Shown: positions 5,359 through 11,652 of the stretch, piece by piece
Layout of the letters: each line of letters starts with the position of its first letter
How positions within the stretch are numbered: the stretch's first letter is position 1
NCBI GenBank assembly: GCA_002774795.1
Contig: PCYI01000021.1
Span: 36,629 to 49,701, forward strand
Origin: Candidatus Vogelbacteria bacterium CG10_big_fil_rev_8_21_14_0_10_51_16
Lineage (GTDB): Bacteria; Patescibacteriota; Minisyncoccia; Phycocordibacterales; JACRKE01
Reading direction: 5' to 3'
DNA: 13,073 nucleotides
The notes under the pieces: generated by a model
Told to the model about the DNA's origin: nothing
The model's input: only the letters and a program-made list of their open reading frames with translations
Database searches by the model: none
Position numbers and translations under genes: made by a program

Positions 5359-6036
5359 TCACAGAGTCGAGAGTAGTTTTATGCTTGCTAATATGCGCTG
5401 CCTTAAACCAGCACCTTTTCTGACTTTAATGCGCAATGTTCCATAGTATTCATCATGATTTAAAAACTTTTTTCTCGCTGGCACGTTAATTAGACTGCTT
5501 TTGGTAAATTGTGTTAAGGGGATATTGAGTAGCAACGACCAGTATCTGAGCACACTAGGTAGTCGGTCTGTATGTAACGAATTAATGCTAAGACGAAGAA
5601 TCAGGTCTTCTGTTTTAACCGTATAGCATTTTTGAAGCCACTTTACGTACAAAAGAATGGCCACAGGATCACTATTGGTAAAACCCAACTCTTCATTTCC
5701 CTTCTTATATCCTTCACCCCAGTACAGGCCCAGACCGACAAAAAGAAGGTCGCGTTGGGAAAATCTTCTAACATCATCTTGAGCCTCTTTCTCATGTATC
5801 AAATGTTTATCTTTTCGAATCCGCGCGAGTTTCTTAAAATAATTTCTTAAGGCCACACTTCGCGCTTCGTGTTGCACTTCTTGGAGAGCCCGTTTCTGTT
5901 CACTACTCAAGTTAACATCTGAACACCAATAACTAGCGGTTCCTTTACTTATATTAAGCACGCGAGCAATATAACCAAGGCTTTTTCCTTGTCGACGTAA
6001 CGAGATTGCACGTTTTTTTATTTCTGGTTTCGCCAC
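5359..6036 (-). CDS. Helix-turn-helix protein with LAGLIDADG-like domain (putative free-standing homing endonuclease)
   Basis: The 225-residue protein starts at GTG. Residues 7-38 read as a resolvase-like HTH (KKRAISLRRQGKSLGYIARVLNISKGTASYWC). A basic linker follows. Residues 98-109 (LFVGLGLYWGEG) with the following GFTNSDPVAILLYVKWLQ match a single LAGLIDADG-type motif and its downstream strand-helix. The rest (LRYWSLLLNIPLTQF, then YYGTLRIKVRKGAGLRQRIL) completes the fold seen in HTH-LAGLIDADG-like proteins of Actinobacteria and Patescibacteria. A single motif implies a homodimer. The acidic residue normally ending the motif is Glu108. The gene lies between two intron-split tRNAs, opposite in strand, and a MITE-like repeat begins 9 bp upstream of its start. 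It may mobilise one intron or its own locus; activity is inferred only from family resemblance. It could instead be a regulator. Confidence 0.65.
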   Translation of the reverse strand: MAKPEIKKRAISLRRQGKSLGYIARVLNISKGTASYWCSDVNLSSEQKRALQEVQHEARSVALRNYFKKLARIRKDKHLIHEKEAQDDVRRFSQRDLLFVGLGLYWGEGYKKGNEELGFTNSDPVAILLYVKWLQKCYTVKTEDLILRLSINSLHTDRLPSVLRYWSLLLNIPLTQFTKSSLINVPARKKFLNHDEYYGTLRIKVRKGAGLRQRILASIKLLSTL

Positions 6037-6045
6037 TGTACCAAT

Positions 6046-6168
6046 ATTGAGAGTGCAGAAAACAAATAAAAATGACTCTTTACAGAAACATTCAAGAAGA
6101 AAAACGCAGTATTACCCCGTCATTCGACAGGGTGAGACTGTAGAAAAAGAATTTTTCTACAGTCTCAA
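6046..6168 (-). repeat. MITE-like repeat, copy B (inverted)
   Basis: This is the reverse complement of copies A and C, about 123 bp, with the palindromic end GAGACTGTAGAAAAAG/ATTTTTCTACAGTCTC (6134-6166) and the opposite end TTGAGAGTGCAGAAAAC at 6047. The copy is bordered by AATATTGAGA on the left and TCTCAATATT on the right, so the inverted ends extend four bases beyond those of the other copies. It lies directly upstream of the HTH-LAGLIDADG-like gene. Confidence 0.85.
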
Positions 6169-6234
6169 TATTATAAGGATTATTTAGGTGATGTAGTAGT
6201 CCGCTTATCCACCACACTAACCCACCACTAAATC

Positions 6235-6262
6235 TTGCTCTTTCTGTCTCGTCTGCTATACT
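6235..6262 (+). promoter_or_regulatory. Promoter of tRNA-fMet
   Basis: TTGCTC (6235-6240), a 16-bp spacer and an extended -10 TGCTATACT (6254-6262) give a start near 6269, eight bases before the tRNA. The same TGCTATACT occurs before ftsE on the other strand. Confidence 0.65.
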
Positions 6263-6276
6263 TGTAAACCTGTTGC

Positions 6277-6610
6277 CGCGGGGAAGTGAAACGGTAACAC
6301 GTCAGGCTCGAATAAGGGCTCGTCGCGTAGGAATGCGCGATGGACTCCGGCCAAATTCGGTGAAGCCCTACTCCTAGTCGTACGAATGTCTTGATGGAGA
6401 AGGTAATACCGAGCCATGCCTACCCAAGTTTTGTAAACAAAATTTAGGTGGGAGGGTGTAGAGACTAGAGGGTCGGCACCCGACATTGCGAAAGCAAAAG
6501 GGTGAAAGTATAGTCCAGACCACAAATTCATCCGCCAACAAGCGGGAAGCAACGAAAGTTGTAGTGGTATGCATAACCTGAAGAAGTGGGTTCAATTCCC
6601 ACCCCCGCAA
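6277..6610 (+). tRNA. Initiator tRNA-fMet (anticodon CAT), interrupted by a group I intron
   Basis: Exons 6277-6308 and 6572-6610 join to a 71-nt tRNA. It has acceptor CGCGGGG/CCCCGCA, whose first pair is the C1-A72 mismatch diagnostic of bacterial initiators. The anticodon stem is TCAGG/CCTGA, the loop CTCATAA, the T-arm GTGGG-TTCAATT-CCCAC and the discriminator A. The anticodon stem lacks the full three G-C pairs usual in initiators (the pairs next to the loop are G-C, G-C, A-T). The interruption lies between U33 and C34, just before the anticodon. Confidence 0.9.
6309..6571 (+). ncRNA. Group I intron (263 nt, no ORF) in tRNA-fMet
   Basis: The 5' exon ends in U (6308) and the intron ends in G (6571). 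P1 pairs GGCU plus intron C (6305-6309) with GGGCU (6316-6320), with U-G at the splice site. The core is close to the tRNA-intron (IC3-like) consensus: CCAAATTCGGTGAAGCC (P), GGTAATACCGAGCC (Q), GTGTAGAGACTAGAGG (R) and GAAAGTATAGTCC (S). P7 is GACTA/TAGTC (6463-6467, 6511-6515). P8 is TTGC-GAAA-GCAA (6486-6497), a GNRA tetraloop. There is no internal reading frame. Confidence 0.9.
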
Positions 6611-6702
6611 CAAGCTGAAACTTTCGCTGGAATTTTTCGGGCGGAAACAATATCGTAATGAGGGTAGACTGAAGAAAGTCGGCCCTGACGACCGCGAGCG
6701 AT

Positions 6703-7704
6703 ATGAAGTACGATAAAGATACGCAAACAATAATTCCACAAAAACTTAAAACAGGAGACGAGATCCGAGTGATAGCACCCGCAAGGAGCTTTCGCTCTAA
6801 TTTCGTAGAAAAGAAACTACAGGATGTAATTAAGTTTTTCAAAAATGAACTGGGGCTCACTATTTCTCTCGGAAAACATGTCTTCGAATCAAATGATTTT
6901 GATACCGCCTCGTTAGACCATCGACTTGAAGATTTCCACTCTGCGTTTAGTGATCCCAGCGTAAAAGGAATACTCACGGTGCTTGGAGGGGCCGGCTGCA
7001 ATCAAATGCTCCGGTCGGTTGACTGGGAACTGGTACGACAAAGCCCGACAAAACCCCAAGGTCTTTTGCGGATTATCAGACGTCACTGCTCTCGCAAATG
7101 CAATCTACACGAAAACGGGTCTTGTAACCTATTCCGGGCCGCATTTTACTGTATTTGGTCACAATAAAGCGTTGGAATATACGACTGATTATTTTAAGAA
7201 ATGTCTTTTTGTTGCCGAACCATTCTCAGTCGAGTCTTCGCCTGTATACTACGACGAGCGTAAAGAAGACGCAGAGGAGCGAGGCAATGAAGGATGGTGG
7301 ATTATGCAAGAAGGTGAATCAACAGGAACAATCGTCGGTGGCAATCTGATCACTCTGAATCTATTGCAGGGTACGGAGTATTTTCCTCGCTTGAAAGTAG
7401 CATCCTTTTTCTTGAAGATAACAACAAAGAGTCACCCCGGGCATTTGGAAATCACCTCCAGTCACTCATTCTGCAACCAGTTTTTTCTGGCGTGAAAGGA
7501 CTTGTGATTGGAAGATTCCAGCAAGGTTCACAAATGACCAAAGCTTTTCTACGGCAGATTATTACAACTAAAAAAGAGTTGATGAAGCTGCCAGTTATTG
7601 CGAATGTGGACTTTGGGCACACGCTCCCCATGATCACCTTTCCCATTGGAGGGACCGCAACAATTATAGCAACACTTCAAGGGAAAAAGATAATAATCAC
7701 GTAA
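6703..7704 (+). pseudogene. Peptidase S66 (LD-carboxypeptidase/MccF-like), frameshifted
   Basis: Three frame segments together read as one S66 peptidase of about 330 aa. They are KTGDEIRVIAPARSF...LTVLGGAGCNQML (frame 1), then PKVFCGLSDVTALANAIYTKTGLVTYSGPHF...GTIVGGNLITLNLLQGTEYFP (frame 2), and SILFLEDNNKESPRAFGNHLQSLI...VKGLVIGRFQQGS...VIANVDFGHTLP (frame 1 again). The first shift is a 10-bp tandem duplication at 7036-7055. The second is an apparent one-base loss near 7397. The unbroken product would be only about 154 aa. S66 enzymes are serine peptidases cleaving L,D bonds in recycled murein peptides or microcin C. In the first segment residue 99, where the nucleophile Ser is expected in GGxxSN, is Cys. 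Its stop codon adjoins repeat copy C. Assembly errors are a possible alternative explanation for the shifts. Confidence 0.85.
7036..7055 (+). repeat. 10-bp tandem duplication inside the S66 pseudogene
   Basis: CGACAAAGCC (7036-7045) is followed at once by CGACAAAACC (7046-7055), differing at one base. Removing one unit restores the expected reading WELVRQNPKVFCGLSD, so this duplication is the first frameshift lesion. Confidence 0.85.
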
Positions 7705-7705
7705 C

Positions 7706-7828
7706 TTGAGACTGTAGAAAAACTCTTTTTCTACAGTCTCAGCATGTCGGATGACGGGGTAATACTGCGTTTTTTTCTTGAATGTTGCTGTAAAGAGTCA
7801 ATTTTGTTTGTTTTTCTACACTCTCCAA
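7706..7828 (+). repeat. MITE-like repeat, copy C
   Basis: The 123-bp copy has ends TTGAGACTGTAGAAAAA and TTTTTCTACACTCTCCAA. Its left palindrome (7708-7740, arms GAGACTGTAGAAAAA, loop CTC) is perfect. The core GTCGGATGACGGGGTAATACTGCG and TGTAAAGAGTCA is shared with A and B. It fills the gap between the S66 pseudogene stop and the 2H gene. The left palindrome could also act as a terminator. Confidence 0.85.
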
Positions 7829-7834
7829 CTTACC

Positions 7835-8374
7835 ATGAGACATATTGTTGCACACCTCCTTCGCGGAGAAGCTGGCAAAGCACACGCGGCTATTACGCAA
7901 GATCTGGCTATCAAGTTTGATTCTTTTCCCTTGCACGAACGGATTGTTCCGCACATTACACTGAAGCGTTGGTTTGATCTTGACAACGACGGCATGCAAG
8001 AACTTTATCAATGCCTGGATTCTTTCGCTGAAACTTATCATCAAAGTGACTATAAACTTTCTGGATTCGGCCACTTTGGTGAAGATGTCATCTATGCTAA
8101 CATTGAACCCTCGCCGGGGATGCTTTCGAGTGTAAAGAATCTTAAGAGTGCTTTGCATAGCATCAAGGATCTAACCTTCGACGAGTTTGATGACCATAAC
8201 AATTTTCATGCCACGGTTGCCATGGGCGCACTGAAACCTTTCGACTTTTCACTCTTATGGAACTACCTTCAAGGTCTACCTCGGACTGAGTTCAATATGA
8301 AGTTTGACAATGTCGCCATACTCAAGAAACTAGTCGACAAATGGGTTGTGGATCGGGTGTGGGAGTTGAAATAG
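7835..8374 (+). CDS. 2'-5' RNA ligase family (2H phosphoesterase) protein
   Basis: The 179-residue product has the two H-x-T/S motifs of the 2H superfamily: HIT at 40-42 (IVPHITLKRWF) and HAT at 125-127 (NFHATVAMG), in two tandem half-domains. The family hydrolyses or ligates 2',5' or 2',3'-cyclic phosphate linkages, often in RNA ends or ADP-ribose derivatives; the substrate here is unknown. Longer frames start at 7778, but that start falls inside the repeat copy C. The ATG at 7835 begins MRHIVAHLLRGEAG, a natural first strand. It has no Shine-Dalgarno site. A GNAT gene follows after 20 bp, so the two are probably cotranscribed. A link to tRNA splicing or repair is tempting, given the split tRNAs nearby, but is only inference. 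Confidence 0.85.
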   Translation: MRHIVAHLLRGEAGKAHAAITQDLAIKFDSFPLHERIVPHITLKRWFDLDNDGMQELYQCLDSFAETYHQSDYKLSGFGHFGEDVIYANIEPSPGMLSSVKNLKSALHSIKDLTFDEFDDHNNFHATVAMGALKPFDFSLLWNYLQGLPRTEFNMKFDNVAILKKLVDKWVVDRVWELK

Positions 8375-8394
8375 TAATCTTTTTTGCCAAAACA

Positions 8395-8820
8395 ATGACT
8401 GATATAAAACTGCTGACCAAACACCAACTTAATGAATTTACTTCGTTGCTGGAAGAGATCAATGAGGGACCCCTTGGAATAGAAGTAGTAAGACGTCTAG
8501 GAGAAGATTTTGCTCTAGGTCGTTACATTGGTTTCTTGTTGTACAACGAAGGAGCGCTAGCCGGAATGGCAGCTACTCTGGAAACATACTCTGTGGTACA
8601 TGCAAGAAAGATTCTAAATCTAGACGAACTCTATGTTCGAAGTCAATCTAGAGGGAAAGGACTAGGAAAAAGACTCTTCGATCGTGTCGTGGAGTATGCG
8701 CGCGCCAGTGGATACATGCGCCTCGAGTGGAGAGCGGAGAAGAACAATACCGCCGCAGGACATTTGTATGCACAATACGAAACGGATACAAACTGGACTT
8801 ACTACGTTATGAAGCTTTAG
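8395..8820 (+). CDS. GNAT family N-acetyltransferase
   Basis: The 141-residue protein has GNAT order: an N-terminal helix (KHQLNEFTSLLEEIN), central strands (GFLLYNEGALAGMAATLETY, then ILNLDELYV) and the acetyl-CoA pyrophosphate loop Q84-S-R-G-K-G-L-G91 (motif A, Q/R-x-x-G-x-G). The C-terminal half LEWRAEKNNTAAGHLYAQYETDTNWTYYVMKL is the usual motif B with N-x-x-A-x-x-x-Y. It transfers an acetyl group to an unidentified amine, in the cytoplasm. The frame opens at 8341, inside the upstream 2H gene, but the ATG at 8395 gives the normal GNAT start. The gene ends at a hairpin-rich region. Confidence 0.88.
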   Translation: MTDIKLLTKHQLNEFTSLLEEINEGPLGIEVVRRLGEDFALGRYIGFLLYNEGALAGMAATLETYSVVHARKILNLDELYVRSQSRGKGLGKRLFDRVVEYARASGYMRLEWRAEKNNTAAGHLYAQYETDTNWTYYVMKL

Positions 8821-8832
8821 CGAGGAGCCCCT

Positions 8833-8854
8833 TCCGCTCGCGTAAGCAAGCGGA
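8833..8854. repeat. Short hairpin after the GNAT gene
   Basis: TCCGCT (8833-8838) pairs with AGCGGA (8849-8854) around a 10-base loop. It starts 12 bp after the stop codon and may contribute to termination. It is the first of three hairpins in this spacer. Confidence 0.5.
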
Positions 8855-8905
8855 CCCCGGATATGCGCGGTGGGAGGGCTAGCAAGCCCATACCAAGCCC
8901 CCAAA

Positions 8906-8967
8906 CCATCAGTCCGTCTGAAAACAGGCCCGAAAGCATTGCTTTCCGTTTTCGGACGGTCTGATGG
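8906..8967. repeat. Long hairpin between convergent genes
   Basis: A 20-bp arm with two mismatches (8906-8925 pairs with 8948-8967; CCATCAG at one end, CTGATGG at the other) encloses a 7-bp palindrome GAAAGCA-T-TGCTTTC (8932-8946). It can fold into one long hairpin of about 62 nt. No T tract follows, so a REP-like palindromic element is as likely as a terminator. Confidence 0.75.
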
Positions 8968-8979
8968 TGGGCGCGAGTA

Positions 8980-9002
8980 ACTTGGTGACCGAGTCACCAA
9001 GT
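8980..9002. terminator. Perfect hairpin between convergent genes
   Basis: ACTTGGTGAC (8980-8989) pairs perfectly with GTCACCAAGT (8993-9002) around a CGA loop. It sits 18 bp beyond the stop codon of the minus-strand membrane protein gene. It lacks a U tract, so a terminator role is inferred from position. Confidence 0.5.
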
Positions 9003-9019
9003 GCTGATTAGCGAACTGA

Positions 9020-9631
9020 TTAAATCGCCCCAAACTCGCGAAACACCTTTTCGTAGCGGCCGAGGGCATGCTGGGCCTCGCGGCGAGATAGGCGAAAACC
9101 GGATTCGTGAGCGATGCGATTGCGGAGCTTATGCGCCTCCCAAGCATCTTGGAGGTTACGCATGATACTCTCATCAGCATTCTTCAACCGCTCACCCAAA
9201 GTCTCTCCGAAGAAACCCTCGCGGATGGTGATGTCGTCCAAAATCTTATCAGCCTCAATAATGGCCAACTTCCATCCCGCTGGTGAATCTCCCGCAAGGT
9301 GTTCTTGGATAGAGTCCCACAGGGGATTTTTCTCACGCGGGGTCGTCACCGCTTTGTATCTTTCGCGAGAGAGGAGAGTCTGCTCGGCCAAGAGTCGCTT
9401 CTTTTCCATCGTGTAGTAAATGTAGACAACAAGGGCAACTATGCCAAGCAAAAAAAAGAATACCTCCGTATAAAAGTAAAAGTTTTGGAAAGCCACGCTC
9501 TCCGGACCGGGGATGGTCACTTTGTCACCCACGCTGTCGCCCAAATTGCCGAGACTCAAAAGGAAGCGGTAGAAGGCGTAAAAAATACCCTCGATGTCTA
9601 AGGTGGGAAGGGTTATGGCGGGGTCGTTCAT
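9020..9631 (-). CDS. Single-pass membrane protein with HEPN-like C-terminal motif
   Basis: I do not recognise a named gene. The 203-residue product starting at the ATG at 9631 has a possible N-terminal amphipathic or hydrophobic stretch (about 14-27) and one clear transmembrane segment (about 54-75, EVFFFLLGIVALVVYIYY). A charged region (76-112) and a soluble helical domain follow (about 118-200). That domain holds WKLAIIEADKILDDI and R170-N-R-I-A-H175-E, followed by GFRLSRREAQHALGRYEKVFREF. R-x4-H is the RNase-type HEPN signature spacing, and a helical bundle of this length is compatible with a HEPN fold, but homology is not shown. The frame is open upstream to 9730, which would add a hydrophobic stretch; I prefer the downstream ATG. 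It is separated from gatA by a long inverted repeat. Confidence 0.7.
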   Translation of the reverse strand: MNDPAITLPTLDIEGIFYAFYRFLLSLGNLGDSVGDKVTIPGPESVAFQNFYFYTEVFFFLLGIVALVVYIYYTMEKKRLLAEQTLLSRERYKAVTTPREKNPLWDSIQEHLAGDSPAGWKLAIIEADKILDDITIREGFFGETLGERLKNADESIMRNLQDAWEAHKLRNRIAHESGFRLSRREAQHALGRYEKVFREFGAI

Positions 9632-9687
9632 AGCACCATTATAGCGAGGGTTCCCATTTGAACATAGTGGAGAATAAATCAAGATCC

Positions 9688-9803
9688 AAAACACAAAACA
9701 CAGAGCACAAAACTCCAAAAGATACTCCATTGAGCATGTTTAGAGTCTTGAGTTTTGAGTTTTGAGTTTTTTGGAGTTTTGTGCCCTTTGTGCTTTGTGT
9801 TTT
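9688..9803. repeat. Long inverted repeat downstream of gatA
   Basis: A 33-base arm (9688-9720, containing GCACAAAACTCCAAAA) pairs with a 35-base arm (9769-9803, containing TTTTGGAGTTTTGTGC) apart from a small bulge and a few mismatches. The loop holds three tandem TTTTGAG-like units (about 9749-9770). One arm overlaps the gatA stop codon. It can fold as a stem of about 33 bp and may terminate the gat transcript. Confidence 0.8.
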
Positions 9804-11244
9804 ACACAGTATTCCCCTCCGCGTCTTTGGCAATCGCAAACATGAGCTCCTCTCCGAAGTGCGGGGCCATAAGCTGAAAGCCGAGGGGTAGGCGGACGCC
9901 TTCGCGATCTACCGTCCCCGAAGGCACGGAGATGGCCGGACAACCGACAATGTTGGCCGTGACCGTGAAAATGTCTTCGAGATACATGGCCAGAGGGTCG
10001 TCCACCTTTTCCCCTATCTTAAAAGCGGGAGCGGCGGTGGTGGGAGTAGCAATAGCGCCGACCGCCTCCGGGCCCGAAAAAACACGCTTAAAATCAGAGA
10101 CTATGGCTTGGCGAATGGCTCGCGCTTTATTGTAATAAGCATCGTAGTAGCCATGCGAAAGGACATAGGTGCCGAGCATGATGCGCCGGCGCGACTCCTT
10201 GCCAAAACCCTCTCCGCGGGAGCGCATGTAGTCTTTCAAAAGATTTGCCCCGGGAAGATAAACGCCGTAGCGCATGCCGTCATAGCGAGCCAGGTCAGTA
10301 GAAATCTCGGCTGGTAGTAAGACATAGTAAACAGCCAGGGCGTAGTCTATAAAAGGGAGCTCGATGTCTACAACCTCATAACCCCGCTCGCGAAGCCGAG
10401 CCAAAGAGGCCTCAAAGTTTGCCACCACGTCAGAAGGCAGGCCCTTCTCGAGGAATTTACGTGGCACGCCCACGCGCTTCGCTTGGGTGGGCGTGGCCTT
10501 GAATCTCCTTGCTTCGTAGTCGCAGGAGATATTATCCATTTTATCGTGACTGCGGACGGCATGAAAAAGAGTCTCTACGTCTGCGACAGTCTTGGCCATT
10601 TCCCCCACCTGATTAAGCGAGGCACCGAGGGGCATGACGCCATAGCGCGACACCGCTCCGTAGGTGGGCTTCATGCCCACCACGCCACAAAGGGCGGCTG
10701 GCTGGCGACAGGAGCCACCGGTGTCTGTGCCCAGAGCACCGAGAGCAATATGAGCAGCCAGAGCGGCGGTAGACCCCCCGGAAGAGCCCCCCGGGACGCG
10801 GGTAAGGTCGTGCGGATTTTTGGTGGGCCCGTAGGCGGAGTTTTCCGTCGAGCTTCCCATGCCAAACTCGTCTAGGTTTGTGCGCCCCAAAAAAACCGCT
10901 CCTTGCTCGCGCAAGCGCGATATGACAGTGGCGTCGTAAACCGCGCGATGAGTGGCCAGTATCTTCGAGCCACCGGAGGAGATTTTGTCTTTGATGAGAA
11001 TATTGTCTTTCACGCCGATGGGAATACCCAAAAGCGAACCCTCCTCGCCCGCAGTAATGCGCTTGTCGGCCTCGTCTGCTTCCGCAAGAGCACTCTCTTC
11101 GAAAAGCTCCAAGTAGGCGTTAAGAGAGGGATTCTTTTCGTGCGCTAACGATAGGTGTGCCTCCACAAGTTCGCGAGAGGAAAACTCCTTGGCCCGGAGG
11201 GCTGCCGCCGCCTTTGCAATAGTGAGTGCACTGAGATCAATCAT
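9802..11244 (-). CDS. gatA: Asp-tRNA(Asn)/Glu-tRNA(Gln) amidotransferase subunit A
   Basis: The 480-residue amidase-signature enzyme has the full Ser-cisSer-Lys triad: Lys79 (GVKDNI), Ser154 (PGGSSGGS) and Ser178 (TDTGGSCRQP). The family consensus around Ser178 is TDTGGSIRQP; here Cys follows the Ser. GatA releases ammonia from glutamine and channels it to GatB, which amidates Glu-tRNA(Gln) or Asp-tRNA(Asn). The frame stays open to 11454, but that extension runs through a REP-like palindrome and gatC. The ATG at 11244 gives the canonical MIDLSALTI start, and the triad then falls at the same numbers as in characterised GatA. gatC lies upstream, 91 bp away, on the same strand. gatB is not in this window. 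Confidence 0.95.
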   Translation of the reverse strand: MIDLSALTIAKAAAALRAKEFSSRELVEAHLSLAHEKNPSLNAYLELFEESALAEADEADKRITAGEEGSLLGIPIGVKDNILIKDKISSGGSKILATHRAVYDATVISRLREQGAVFLGRTNLDEFGMGSSTENSAYGPTKNPHDLTRVPGGSSGGSTAALAAHIALGALGTDTGGSCRQPAALCGVVGMKPTYGAVSRYGVMPLGASLNQVGEMAKTVADVETLFHAVRSHDKMDNISCDYEARRFKATPTQAKRVGVPRKFLEKGLPSDVVANFEASLARLRERGYEVVDIELPFIDYALAVYYVLLPAEISTDLARYDGMRYGVYLPGANLLKDYMRSRGEGFGKESRRRIMLGTYVLSHGYYDAYYNKARAIRQAIVSDFKRVFSGPEAVGAIATPTTAAPAFKIGEKVDDPLAMYLEDIFTVTANIVGCPAISVPSGTVDREGVRLPLGFQLMAPHFGEELMFAIAKDAEGNTV

Positions 11245-11260
11245 CGTGTATTTGTATTTT

Positions 11261-11337
11261 TCATCCCGTGCTAGACACGGGATCCATGTCTGTATGTTGC
11301 ATGGATCCCCGCCTTCACGGGGATGACCCTTCGGGTC
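11261..11337. repeat. REP-like palindromic element between gatC and gatA
   Basis: A nest of inverted repeats: ATCCCGTG/CACGGGAT (11263-11270, 11276-11283), GGATCCATG/CATGGATCC (11280-11288, 11300-11308), CCCCG/CGGGG (11307-11311, 11318-11322) and GACCC-TTC-GGGTC (11325-11337). The outer TCATCCC and GGGGATGA can also pair. This is the familiar dispersed palindrome whose translated frames read PREGGDP...WIPCLARDE. It overlaps the gatC stop codon. Confidence 0.8.
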
Positions 11338-11629
11338 ACTTTTCAATGATGGCTTTAACCACCAGATAGTCCCCTTTGCGCTTTGGGGCTTGGGCGAGCA
11401 AGGCCTCGGTGTAAAGGCCAGACTCATGGGGCTCCCCATCCTCGCGCATGGCATTTACGGGCAGGTTCTCGTCAATAAGCTCATCGGTAAACTCCACCTT
11501 CGCTTCCTGTAGCTTGTCTACATAGCCCAAAATAGCCGAGAGGTCACGCTCGAGCCCGGCCTTTTCTTCGTCTACCAAGCCCAAGCGGGCCAGCTCGGCG
11601 AGTTTGTCGATGTCAGATTTGGATAGCAT
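11336..11629 (-). CDS. gatC: Asp-tRNA(Asn)/Glu-tRNA(Gln) amidotransferase subunit C
   Basis: The 97-residue protein matches GatC. Its N-terminal helix LSKSDIDKLAELARLGLVDEEKAGLERDLSAILGYVDKLQEA is the family signature (usual form: V..IA.LARL.L.EEE...F...L..IL..V..L). The middle NAMREDGEPHESG and the end EALLAQAPKRKGDYLVVKAIIE follow the family's usual R.D......... LLA.AP....G.F.VP pattern. GatC wraps around and stabilises the GatA-GatB interface. It lies between ligA and gatA on the same strand. A TATATT box (11641-11646, minus strand) sits 11 bp upstream of the ATG, so a nearly leaderless start is possible. Confidence 0.93.
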   Translation of the reverse strand: MLSKSDIDKLAELARLGLVDEEKAGLERDLSAILGYVDKLQEAKVEFTDELIDENLPVNAMREDGEPHESGLYTEALLAQAPKRKGDYLVVKAIIEK

Positions 11630-11652
11630 AAGGGTTAAGAAATATAGAAAAT

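Noticed and set aside
5037..5423. Frames on both strands at 5037-5243 (-) and 5190-5423 (+)
   Set aside because: They read through the tRNA-Thr exons and the intron, with tRNA-derived peptides such as DGIEPTT and SVAQLVEH.
6256..7001. Three minus-strand frames of 98-157 residues
   Set aside because: They are antisense to the split tRNA-fMet, its intron and the S66 pseudogene, which have strong independent evidence.
4505..7828. CRISPR array from the repeated units
   Set aside because: There are only three copies, more than 1 kb apart, in mixed orientation and without regular spacers; no cas genes are present.
10483..10875. 130-residue plus-strand frame opposite gatA
   Set aside because: It is antisense to the GatA catalytic region and has no recognisable fold or start signal.
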